Of a DNA stretch of 64,000 nt, positions 9,761-21,100 are shown one piece after another. The position numbers were made by a program, and so were the translations under genes. Source of the DNA: Pterobdella sp. o SKG-2022 (Eukaryota; Annelida; Clitellata; Hirudinida; Piscicolidae); assembly GCA_964035795.1 (NCBI GenBank), contig OZ038323.1:2562744-2626743 (forward strand), read 5' to 3'. The notes below the pieces were generated by a model, which worked only from the letters and a program-made list of their open reading frames with translations, had not been told where the DNA came from and made no database searches. The stretch's first letter is position 1. The number at the start of each line of letters is the position of its first letter.

Positions 9761-12280
9761 CTTCTAAACTATTATTATGATTTAAAATAAAATTGTGGAT
9801 TATTTGGTGGAGTTATTATAATGATGGAAACTTCGATTCCTTATCCTACAAAGACCACTATCTTTTTGGTTCATAGTTCAGAATAATCTTTGCCTCATCA
9901 CTTGAGTCGCAGTCTATCTAATACACATTCAAGCGATAATTTTAACATATAGGGATACAAATTTTAAAAATACATATGGTTTCCACGTCGAAAATTATTT
10001 ACCACCTCAAAAAATTAAACTCTTCTCTTGATGCCTTCACAAAAATATTACGCAATACATCAGTACCAGATAACAAAGGATTTTTAAATGTTCCAAAAAG
10101 TCATGTGGGCAGATACCCATGCAACATTTCCATTCTTCATATGATTTTTTTGACGCCTGGCTCGGAGTCAACCTTTGAATATTGAGCAAGAATGGTAGTT
10201 TCATGAGTAGTTGTTTTTCAACTACGATCTATGTTCATTAAATGGTCAATTTTCTTGATGATCAGCCAAAATAGTTGTTATCTATAATGTGTGACAGCGA
10301 ACTATCGTTTTATACGTCATCGAAGCACCTCTAGGCAGTTATTCGGAGTGTTTTAAAGAAAAAAAATAATTATTCAGTCACCGAGCCATGCCAGAGTGCC
10401 ACTTAGCACTTGTCCCATTTTGTGGTTGTTGCGAATCGACTTGCTTCAGCAAACAGGAAAATACACGCATGATAAAGCTCATAGTATTTAACGTTACTTT
10501 CATTGCAAAATCTTTTGTTATTTTTTAGAAAAATTTGAAAAATTGATTTAAAGATCATGAACATTAAAAAGCTTCGATAAAAATTTTAATTTTGACATGC
10601 TTTAGTTTTTCTTCAGTGAAAGGCTTATTCCCCAATTGAACGCGTGGGGTTTCTTTGGACGTGCCACGAAAGAAGACTTATATGTTTTGTGTTTTCTAAA
10701 ATTCAAAATTTTACATAAAAAATTTCATGCAATAAGTGTTTCTGCAAAGTGATTAATCTGAATAAAAAACTCAGCAAAAGGTTCAAACTTAATATTTCAC
10801 CAGCCTCATTAGCATTTGTTACATTGTCGTCTTCTATGTTTGTAATTACCTTCATACTCCAAAAAGTATGTGGAGGTGAAGAAATGATTATGCAGGTTCG
10901 CAGAGGTAAATGGAAAACTTATTAATATTTTGCACATGGAGCAACGATCGGTAAACTGATGCTTCAAAAAGAAACTACTTTGGCTGATAGTTGAATGAAA
11001 CTTCAGTAAAAAAAATGATGTTAAAAACTGTAAGCTCATTACTTTAAGTTTTTTTTTCTGTGTTTATTAATAGAAGTTGTGAAAAATTCATGCTTGGAAG
11101 GTAGTTGGGCAATAATAACAATGAAATAATAATAAATAATAAAAAGTATAAAAAAAGATACATACGCAATGATAAGTAGCAATAATGGTAAATACTTTTG
11201 TGAAATAAAAAAAATAAATCTATTAAAACAAATAACATTGCATATTTTTCTTCCGTTTAAATCATCTTGCACGATGGACCATAAATTTGGTCGCTTCATT
11301 CTCAAGATTAATGTTCGTTGTTTTAATTAACATGTGTCAGAGTTTTGCTTTCAAAAATCTTTTTTTTGAAAATTTTTTTAAAGTTTCGTATTCACTTTTC
11401 ATAAAAAAGACTTGCCTCAGTATGCGCAATTTTAGGAGTAGCGAGTTTAAGCGGAGTTGTGGTAATTTATGCTGAAAAAGATAATGTTTTAGGAGAAAAC
11501 TTGTTAATTATTTATGAATTAATTTGGATTTTAAATTTTTCAAACTATAAGCTGAAAAAAAATTATAAAAATTTTTTGTCTCTAGTCGTATCCATACGAC
11601 TTGAAGAAGATAAAAAAATCAAACATCACAGTTTTTGCGTAAATTTTTATATTTAAAAAATATTTTTAATAAACTTTTATTGCAATTAATATTTGCTTTA
11701 AGTTTACAATTTTCATTGCTTTTAAACAAAAGTTTAAACTAGGTGTAGTTTTAATGAGGTGGAACACCATAAATAAAATTTAATAATTTTAGCATAAAAT
11801 AACAAGACTCAAATTTTCAAAATTAGTATATCAAAAACAAATAAGTTAGAACTGACTATTAAAAATTTAAATTCGTGTTTCTATTATTTCGTGTTTCTAT
11901 TATTTCGTGTTTCTATTATTTCGTGTTTCTACTATTTTTACACTAAAAATGGCTTCATAATAAAGTCAAAAACTTAAAGAACTCTTAGTAGTTAATGACT
12001 TTTAGTAATTTCAAACAATATGCCTTGTAAATTATAAGGGCATAATGTGAAGATAGAGTAGTTGTAGCAAGCTATGACTATTAATAAATCATAATTTCTA
12101 GATTAACATTTGAAATACGAAAAATTGTTTTCAAGAAAATAGCTTTACACATTTTCAGAAAAGTTTTTTAGCGTCAAAAAACTCGATACTGTTTCAATTA
12201 TGTTCGCTAGGTGTCTACAAAACCGATAAGAGATGTTGAAAGATTCAAAAAAAATTTTTTATATGATTTTATTAAATGTA
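9761..12280. other. Intergenic interval, nothing secure
   Basis: No exon could be supported. The open frames at 9976-10185, 10809-11305 and 11287-11656 are low-complexity or overlap one another on both strands. The only defined feature is the minisatellite at 11872-11935. The patches around 10290-10440 and 10630-10670 are less AT-rich and may be decayed repeats, but I recognise nothing in them. Confidence 0.4.
11872..11935. repeat. 16-bp minisatellite, four units
   Basis: Unit TTCGTGTTTCTATTAT repeated four times in tandem; the last unit has one change (CTATTAT to CTACTAT). Confidence 0.95.
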
Positions 12281-12765
12281 TTCATTTAGTTTTATTTTAA
12301 ATTAGATTTAGAAACAAACACTGGCTTCTATATTTTCGAAAGCCCACAATCACTAACCATCGCTGGACGTAATAAAAATAACAACACAAAAAATAAAAAA
12401 AATAAAAATAATGAAAACAATAAAAATAAAAACAGCATTAATAAGAATAATGTGAGCTATAGTACCTCACAGAAAACTCATGCAAACAGTGCCTCTAGAG
12501 CGCTCATAGTCAGCATAACAGACCATTTGACATCTTGAACAACATCAAGGGCATAAGTTGGTTTTTGTTGTGAGGCTTAGATGCGTTTGTTTTAAGTTAC
12601 GGTGCTATGTATCAAAATGGCGGTTTTTTAACCATATTTTTTATTATATAGATATTTATGTCGCAACTAGCAATGGTGACTCGGTGAAAGAATTGTTTAT
12701 GATGATGCTGCTCGCCCTTCGCTCCATTCTTCAGATCCTAACGAGACATCTTTTTACATAGTGAA
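12281..12765. other. Candidate exon cluster, strand unresolved
   Basis: This patch is locally less AT-rich and has protein-like reading in several ways. On the + strand, after acceptor-like tttaaattag, about 75 codons read LDLETNTGFYIFESPQSL and then an Asn/Lys-rich tract to TGA at 12536-12538. Also on the + strand, after a good acceptor (tttttattatatag), a segment near 12653-12761 reads DIYVATSNGDSVKELF to a stop. On the minus strand, after ttgttcaag, a segment reads DVKWSVMLTMSALEALFA then stop, and after ctcgttag another reads GSEEWSEGRAASS then stop; both fit the phase left by the last known exon of the channel gene (18076). They cannot all be real. Nothing here is recognisable by family. 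Confidence 0.25.
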
Positions 12766-12839
12766 AATTATTTTTTATTCGATTTCTCGTTTCTTTCCAT
12801 CAAATGATGTTTATATGTATTCAATTATTGATACGTTTA

Positions 12840-13105
12840 TTATGAGTGATGTGGAAAAAAAGAAACAGGAAAAAGAAAAAAAAGAAGGAGGAGCTTGACC
12901 ATTTGCAACTCACATGAGCATGCGCAAGAGGAAAAAGAAAGAAAGGATGAGAAAGATGGAGATAAGGATCTATCATGAAGAAGGAGGCAAGTTTGAGCAA
13001 TTTCACTCTCTGAACAAGCTTAAATGCAAAAGTGCAAAGACGGAGAGAGGGAAGAGAGAAAGGAAGAATTGAAAGAAAAAGAAAGTTTGAAGAAGCTTTT
13101 TCCCA
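12840..13105 (+). repeat. Purine-rich low-complexity tract
   Basis: An A/G-rich stretch with runs such as GAAAAAGAAAAAAAAGAAGG. It yields basic low-complexity open frames in more than one frame, which is the reason not to call a gene. Confidence 0.6.
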
Positions 13106-13371
13106 GCATGTCAGTAAATTCAAATGTTTATAATTTAATACATCGGTTTTTGGATGATATTCTGGTTTTTAATAATACGTATAAAATTTTTAGTTTTTTA
13201 AAATTCAATACGGGTTAGTTTATGAAGCGATGTTTTTTTAAGACCTTTTTTTTCAAAAGTGCTTTCTTTGCAAACTCGATTTAAAACGAATATACCAACA
13301 AATACTTGTCCATGCCAACATCAACGCTGCAAAATGACATGGGATGCTTCCATGCAGAAAGTTAAGGTGTA

Positions 13372-13402
13372 AACAAACAAACAAACAAACAAACAAACAA
13401 AT
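13372..13402. repeat. (CAAA)n microsatellite
   Basis: Seven to eight AAAC units in tandem. Confidence 0.9.
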
Positions 13403-13510
13403 ATTCATTACGACAAGGACAATACTTACAACAAAACCAGAAAGTTGAAAAACAACAGAAATATAGTAGTGCTATCGGGTAAAAAAGGCTCTAGTATCGT
13501 GATAATTGTC

Positions 13511-13740
13511 GGCCCCTATAGCTCAATGGTTGAGCATTAGACTGATTATCTAAAAGTTACTGGGTTCGATCCCACGTGGGCCGACAATTAGCACCTGTTC
13601 CACAATGTGTTTTAGCTACATTAAATTTGTAGCAAGCGCTTTGATCTATAAGGAAAAGCGCTTTATAAATACACCATTAAATTAAATTAAATTACATTAC
13701 ACTACACTACATTAAATTACATTACATTAAATTTAATGCT
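13511..13740 (+). mobile_element. tRNA-Ile-derived SINE, best copy
   Basis: The head 13511-13585 is tRNA-like: A box TAGCTCAATGGTTGAGC, B box GGGTTCGATCCC, and an anticodon arm TTAGA-CTGATTA-TCTAA whose loop gives GAT (Ile). The body reads AGCACCTGTTCCACAATG and then AAGCGCTTT-gatctataagg-AAAAGCGCTT, a 9-bp hairpin kept in the 49863 copy. The 3' end is TATAAATAC followed by a degenerate AATTA/CATTA tail. The 3' hairpin is probably the part shared with the mobilising LINE (inference). Confidence 0.85.
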
Positions 13741-16700
13741 GAAAGCCAACTTAGGGATGACAGTATGAATGCTGTTTAAAAACCAAAAATTGTCACTTTT
13801 CTACTAGGTTAACTAAAATTTCGTTTGAAATATACATGTTCTATTGCTTCAAATTATTCCTAATGATAACTTGAACAGTTTAAGAATTAAAGTGATTTAT
13901 ATATTTTTAAAAACCAAATTCTACCCCAATTCTTTATTTTGTGCATTTTTTTGAATTTATTCATTTTTTAATATATTGTTTTTTACTAGGTAAAATGACC
14001 TACGAACTAGCACGCTCACAGTTTAGCCTGGTCGACCTCCAAGCCTATTTTGAAAAATTATCTAAAAAAATCACGCTACACCTGATCGCCTAATTTCCAC
14101 ATTAGATGAATGAATGCAAGCCATCAAGATTGGAGTACTAGAGATCTCAATTTTGAATCGGTGTTGGCAACACTTGTATATATTGAAAGATTATTTTATG
14201 GACCTTCTAAGCTTTTTGCATCTGTTAATATGTATGGTTTCATGTTGGCGGTTTGGTAAAAAAAAATTAGTTTCTTTAAAATTGAATAAAAAGTAGGAAC
14301 AAATGCAGATTTTTAATATCCTTTTTAGATGCGTTGCTAAATTAATTCGAGTTTAAATTTTTAAAAATTTTAAACTTCCCAATATTCGACCATTTTCTGC
14401 CTTGAAATTTTTATAAAACTTGGTTCTCAGTGGCCAAAAAACTTTTTCATGCTTATTTAGTTGCAAATTAAAAATTTCATTACCATGAGAAATTAGGTGT
14501 CAAATTTTTTTTGGTGATATCTAAGGTAGCTTTTTTAAGCGTATCTTTATCTGCACCTCACTAACTTTACCTGCTTGTGACTCAGACATTCTCACACTGC
14601 TATATTTATGATCTCATACTCATTAAATTACTTACTTTCCGCCACTTTATCGTGTCTTATGTCAATGAACCCAGCTCACTCCAGGTGTGTGTGCCATCTC
14701 CAAATTTTATCTATAACAGTATTTGCCTTTTTCTTTTTTCTTTCTCTTTAAAAGTTGCAAGTCATGACTTATTGGTTTTTATAATAATAATAATATTCAA
14801 ATAAAAGTTAAATATAATCTAAATACACTTTGGGAAAAAAAGCTTAGAGTACTCGCTAGAGTTTAGTCTATAAGAGCAGTTCCCAACAGGACTACTTCGC
14901 GTACCACGTGTGATCAAGTTAATTTGAGATATGATAGAAAGCTAGTTAAAATAGAAATAAATCAAGTTTTTATATATTTAATCAAGTAGTTTTTGAAATT
15001 AATTCTTGAACTACTATTACGTAAGTTTTTCACACTAAGTTTCAGATTATGCTAGTGTAAATTTGAGATGATTTGGATAAGAAGACTTTTGTCTATTGCT
15101 CTTTGTGTAATATCACCGTGTTTAAGTCTTGTTTTATATTGTTATTATTATATTTTATGTTGTTGTTGTTATCTATGGCTCTAAGTCATACTGTATTTAT
15201 AGATGTAGTTTAAGGTTTCAGACGGATTATTAAAATGGGAATTGTGTTTATATAGTTAACTTTCATACAAAATTATCTTTCTATTCCAATGTCGTGTATT
15301 TACAATTTTTTGTGTTCTATCGTTTGGTTATAAAGTTCATTACTTTTGCACCTCAGTATTTCAAAGATTCGTTTTCGAGAAAAAACTAATAAATATGCAT
15401 ATTTTTCATACAGTGACAATAGAACACCTTATCATCTGAAATTTAAATTATTTTGGTTTCAGCACTCTTTGAATTTAATGAATGCACAAAAAAAACCTTC
15501 GTTTTGGAGCATTCAAAATATCAACTTATCAAACCTAGTTATGAAAACGACATGCATGAATTTTTTTATTGATTTTCAAACTGCACATGTCAAAACCACT
15601 TGGAAAGAAAATACTTGAAAACTTCATAAATGCCAAAAAAAATCTATAAACTTCACAACACATGAAAGGTACCATATACCAACAATCACTACTAAATGAT
15701 AAGCTAAAATCATTTATTCTAGAAGGTTATCACCAAACTGAAACGATTCAAAAGAATGAATAGAACCAGGTCAAAGTTCAGTTACAAAACCATTTATCTT
15801 GTGAGCAATTAAGCATGCTGAAAGTTCCGATAGGCCTTCAATACACATGTGATAATAACACTAAATAAGAATTAAAATAACAATGATAGTAACAAAAAAG
15901 TATAAAAAAAATTGATCATATAATTTATAAATAACAGTTTGAAGAACTCAGTGATATAATAAATCTTCAAATGTTATCAATGATGAAATCACATTAACAG
16001 TAAGCTAATGACATTTCTCAATATGCAACCTCATACAAAAGATCGAAAGCACCAACTGTTTGCTTAAACATTTTTTTTATTTTTGACCAAGACTCAAACT
16101 TTCTGCCAAAAAAAAGTAAAAGTGCCACCCTTTTGTCTTTCCTTAACAACTTAGAACCAACTTTTTTACCCATCTATAAAAGCCAGCCAATGAAGATCTT
16201 AGTTAAAAATTTATTGATTTTTCTTTAATGCCATCAAAAAGCCCTTTGCTTTAATCAAACTGAATAAATCGTATTACTCAGTCCAGTTTTGGCATCAATG
16301 ATCATTGTCATTAGTTATCTTTTCTACCGACCATAACACTTGATGCCTCCTGTCATCTGGGGGCATTTTCCTACTTTATTCAGGTGCATTAAACTTTACT
16401 CAGTTTTTCTCAGTAGCTTCTCTTATAAAACATTTATAATATTAACTTCTGGTTCACTTCACACTAAATGGCTTTTGCTTGACACATATTTCACCATTCC
16501 TTCAATCCCACTAACCCACATCCCCTCTTCTTACATTCTCAACTACTATCACCAACATTCATTTCAAAACTTCTGAGGACCTTTTCAAAACAACAAAACT
16601 TTTGATAGGCTAATGATACTGTTTAATGAGAAAAAATACACCTTAGAAGAAAAAAATTTTTTGCGTATAATTATGACTACTTCAAACTCTATTGAGCTTC

Positions 16701-17045
16701 AATAACCCCTTGAAAAATAGTTTAAAAATAAAGAAAAAATAAAAAATCTGAAGCATTAAAACATTTCAAAAGTAACATTGGAAAATGTTGCAGATCACAA
16801 AAGAGTTATAAAACAAGAGAATAAATAAGAAAACAATGTCAAAATGTAAAACTTCACATAAAGTATTTGTTTCTCATTGAAACTTCAAGTATGGCTGGGC
16901 TGCTTTTGTTTTTGAACATTTCTGTGGGAGGGTTGGGTGTTTAAAAAAATACAAACAAATATGAAAAAAAAGCCTTAAAAAAATAATGAAAAAACAAAAA
17001 AATGACTAAAAAACTATATACAAACTAAAAAAAGCAAACAAACAG

Positions 17046-17162
17046 CCAAAAAAACTAATCAACAAATGTATAAATAAACAAACAACAAAAAAAACTAATC
17101 AACAAATGTATAAATAAACAAACAACAACAAAAACTAATCAACAAATGTATGAATAAACAAA
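17046..17162. repeat. 42-bp minisatellite, about three units
   Basis: The block aaactaatcaacaaatgta, followed by taaataaacaaacaacaaaa, occurs three times in tandem with small changes in the last unit (tgtatgaataaacaaatgcc). Confidence 0.9.
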
Positions 17163-18075
17163 TGCCAAAAAAACAACCGAAGAAAAACTAAAAAAAAAAA
17201 AATTAAATAAAACATACATACAAACAAAACAACGATGTGTGAGTAATATGAGCATCAAAGCAAGAGACTTTAATGGAGTCTTCAAAACAACTTGACACTG
17301 TTCAGCTAACTCATTTATATAGAGTAACGTCTCAATTATATTTAATCTATTGAAATAAATTTAGTTGAAGTTTATCCAGTAAAAGTTTTTTCATTAATTT
17401 TACATTTGTTTATTTTTCAATGATAAACACCCAATAAAAGAACGTTAAACTAATAAATATAAAATTGATTGAGAACATTCGGTGCAAACGTGAGATCAAT
17501 TGTTTTGGAAAGAATTTTTCAAATAAGAATTTTCTAACTGAGTTGGGATCCATGTATGGCATAATGTGGCTTTTATGGTGAGGTGTGTTCTTTTTGATCT
17601 GTACACCAGTATATAACCAGTTGTAACCACTATATAACCAGAACCTTTAACAGGGGGTAATGACTGTTAGGAAAGATGGCTACACAAAGCACGTTTTTTT
17701 ATGGTTTCCCTGGTTTACTATTCCAGTGTTGGTAATAAAAAAGGCAGTGGTTTTGTAGGATTCAGTTGGGTGTAAATCAATTAAATGTGTTTTGACTTGG
17801 TGGTGTAAGAGTTTTACAAAAGCTTTGAAGGTGTTTTTCAATAAGCCTTTTTGTTACAGTCAATAAATTTTATTAGTTTTTTATATTTCTTATTTTTTAT
17901 TAATTTTGAATTTCAGAGTCTTTTTCACAAGCATTAAAAATAGATTCGTCATTAAAACCGCAGTTTAAAAGCACGCTTTCAAACCATGTAAATTCTCTAA
18001 TGCTATTAACCTTAAGTTATACCTTTTATGGCTTAAAGAATTTAATATTTATTTTAATTATTTATAAAATATCAC

Positions 18076-18190
18076 CTTTTCTTTCTTTTTCTACGGCAGA
18101 TTTTTTATACGCTTGCATCTTTTTAAGGGCTATAGCTTCGAGTCTGATCCTAGCTTTCGGGTAATCTTCCAGAACTTGCCATAGATCAAC
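18076..18190 (-). CDS. Channel exon 8: C-helix
   Basis: Acceptor gatcacag, donor AAAAG|gtgata. It encodes [20 protein letters not shown], then a basic helix ([18 protein letters not shown]). VDLW...L.DYP matches the start of the CNBD C-helix (DDLMEAVTEYP). It ends in phase 1 with a donor, so at least one further exon exists. Confidence 0.85.
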
Positions 18191-21100
18191 CTGTGATCAT
18201 ATTAAATCAATTTACAGCTCAACTCGGGTATATTTATAGTTCTCCAAATACAATCTAATCTCTACACGCTTAAAAATGGTAGTTCAACTAGGAAAAATTA
18301 CTTTGGCGTAAAAAATCATGAGCTTTCTTTTGGCTTATTGATTGGCAGGCTTGGAAATAATGCCACATGACAATGTTGCGCTTATGAAACATAGGTACAA
18401 AGAAAAGCATTGTCTTTGATGCACCTCGTTCATGCTTTATAACATAGAAGTGCTCCTCTTACATGTCTTTATTATTTTTCAAACGATTTAAACTATTTAT
18501 GTGAGAAATACAAGGTTTACTCAAATTTTTCATGTATTTTTTATTTAAAGTAATTTTTAATTAAATAATTATATATTAAAACAAAAAAAATAAATTTAAT
18601 ATTAAACACTTATGTATGTTTTTTATAGCAATTAAACTTTAAAAACATCAATTGAGAATTCATACATTTATTTTAAAGAAAAGCTATAATTTTCGATTAT
18701 TATAGCTTTATCATAAAACATTAGCATGAAGTGACTATTGTTTATGGGATTATACAGTGATGAGTTAAACGATAATTTAGAGTATTACGTTATATGCACG
18801 CTTCAAAACCCTCTCTGAAATGAAGCTAATAGTTTATTTGCGTGGATAAAAGCTTCATTCTTGATAAACCTTCCATGTTTGAATGCGTCAGATAATGAAT
18901 AGAGAACCTTTGACAGGCAGAACAGATCGGAGTATCCCACTGAGACTACAGAAGCTGTTCGCCTGTGGTGTGTGTTTGAATTGCTGATAAGACCAAATAT
19001 AGGGGTGTTTTTAATGATTTTTAAAGCCTTGAATAAACTTTTTGAACATGAAGTATTAGTAGTTATATTAAGATTCAACTATTTCCTGGTTAGTTGGACC
19101 AATATTATCAGTTGATATATATAACAAGTTATACTGATATTTTGTTTTTAGTTGGAGTTGGTAGTGATTGCAAATAGGAAAAAACTTGACACCGATCGAG
19201 TCTTTACCATCTTTTAATACTGTTTAAGGTATTATGGAACTTTACAAAAGATCAACCTGGTTTTTGAATAATTTATCTTCGCTAAAATATCTTTTTGAAG
19301 CGGAATTTTTTCTTGAATTTATGTTGTTTGTGTATTCAAACTTGATGAATAATGGACATAAATAGAATTGGAAAATTTTAAAAAAAAATCAACAATTAAA
19401 CTCCCTCATTTTATATCGTTTTAAAATTTTCAATTAAAATGTATGAACTTTTAATTTCAAGCTTAAAATCATCTCGAATTTCTTCGATGGACGCAGCTGG
19501 GAATTGAAATTAAATGAAAAAAGTTGGAAGAAGATAAAAACTGCGATTAAATGTTAAAACTTCAAGAAAAAGAACACTAAATAACTATTTTGTGGAGGTT
19601 TGAAAAGACTGGAACATTTATCACTCGTTCATTTAACTTGTCCATGTGAAAGCATTATGGAAAGAATCGAAATTAAAATTTAAGATACATCTTTTATAAC
19701 GTGAATCAGAATCTTTAAAAAAGTGCTTTCAATTCATGAATTATTCATTTGAAGACAATTTTCTTTCAAGTTAAATAACCAAGATATCTTTTCATGTCTT
19801 GCAGTAACAAAGAAATCTAATAGGTTGAAAATTGAGCTAATAGAACATTTTCGAGATTTTTGAGCATTTATTTACAAGGGTTCAAAGATTTACAAGCAAG
19901 GAAAACATCAAAATACTAAAGCCTCATTATCTTGGTTTGAATTACCCACATAATTTTCTTTTGTTTTTTCATTAATCAGTCCATCAATATTAAAATAATT
20001 TGCATTTAATTCTCCGTGGAAACATTTTCAATTTCTGCATTAGAAACACGCCAATCTATGCCACAAAAACCTTTCCTATAATAATACTTATAATAGAAGA
20101 CTCACTAATGCTTTAAAAATCAAATGTCATGGACCTTATGCTACAAAACTGGCCAATTAAAAAATATGCCTTGAAACTGCATTTTAGAATCTATCCACAA
20201 CAAAGGAAGTTGATGGTCGTGTGGTTTATCTCTCTAACAATTAACGTGTCTAGACGACTAAAAGGTTTCTAAAAAATCTCTGTATTAAAAAACTTTTTAA
20301 AACATCTCTTTCAAGAGAGATTTTAGATAAATGGCATTAGAAAAAGTGGGCCTTTAAAGTTCATACAAAGCTGTGAATTACGGACTAAAAGAAGTCTTCA
20401 GTTGAAACGATTAAAATGTGCTTAGGTTTATTAATTCATACCGTACTGTTAGGAGAAACATATGAACTAAACATTGATAATGGATCAGCGATGAAACTTA
20501 AGCCCTACTCCAAGGTCCCGGGTTCAATTTCTAATATAAACGACTCTACAAAACTTGAATGCATATATTGACTGTAAAATTAATATTGAAAGTAAGGTTT
20601 TCACAAACCGGTTGCTGCCGACATTGAGGATACTAAGCTCGCCGAAGTAAGTGCCAGAGACAAGAGTGGCCAGTATAGAGTTGCTCTCTTCACTGAGGAC
20701 GTTTAACTTTCCTGCACTCACAATGTACATTTCTCTGCCTATTTCTCCTGTGGTTTAGATTAGTTACCATTAGTCTATACAATACAATAATAATTTGTTT
20801 GACGATGCTTGTAGTTTAATTGAAAGTGTAGGTGTTTGAAGAAAAGAAAAATATTGAGAATATTTAAAGTATCCAAAAAGAAGAAAAAATACATTTTAAA
20901 ACCCTCAATTATCTATGAATAGGAAAACCAATGAAATATAACTCGATTCAAATTAAAATATATTAATCCACTCAAGCACTCTCAAAATCGACACAAACTT
21001 TTCAAGAAACGTGTTGGCAGGTGAACTTGGAGCAAACAATAGAAAGACTATCAGAAATTATAAGCATGCAGTATATTATAATTAATGTTTTATTCTATAA

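Larger units (their letters stand above)
13106..18075. other. Interval downstream of the channel gene, no secure exon
   Basis: The last or last few minus-strand exons of the channel gene must lie in or beyond this interval, because exon 8 ends with a donor. I could not identify them. Repeats found: SINE 13511-13740, (CAAA)n at 13372-13402, and a 42-bp minisatellite at 17046-17162. Open frames at 14577-14804, 15346-15618 and 16340-16576 (+) lack recognisable content. Confidence 0.4.

Noticed and set aside
12840..13123. Basic, Lys/Arg-rich open frames on the plus strand and a Phe/Leu-rich one on the minus strand
   Set aside because: Both follow from a purine-rich tract; competing frames on both strands are equally open.
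13511..13585. Functional tRNA-Ile gene
   Set aside because: The acceptor stem has mismatches and the sequence continues into the SINE body shared with two other copies.
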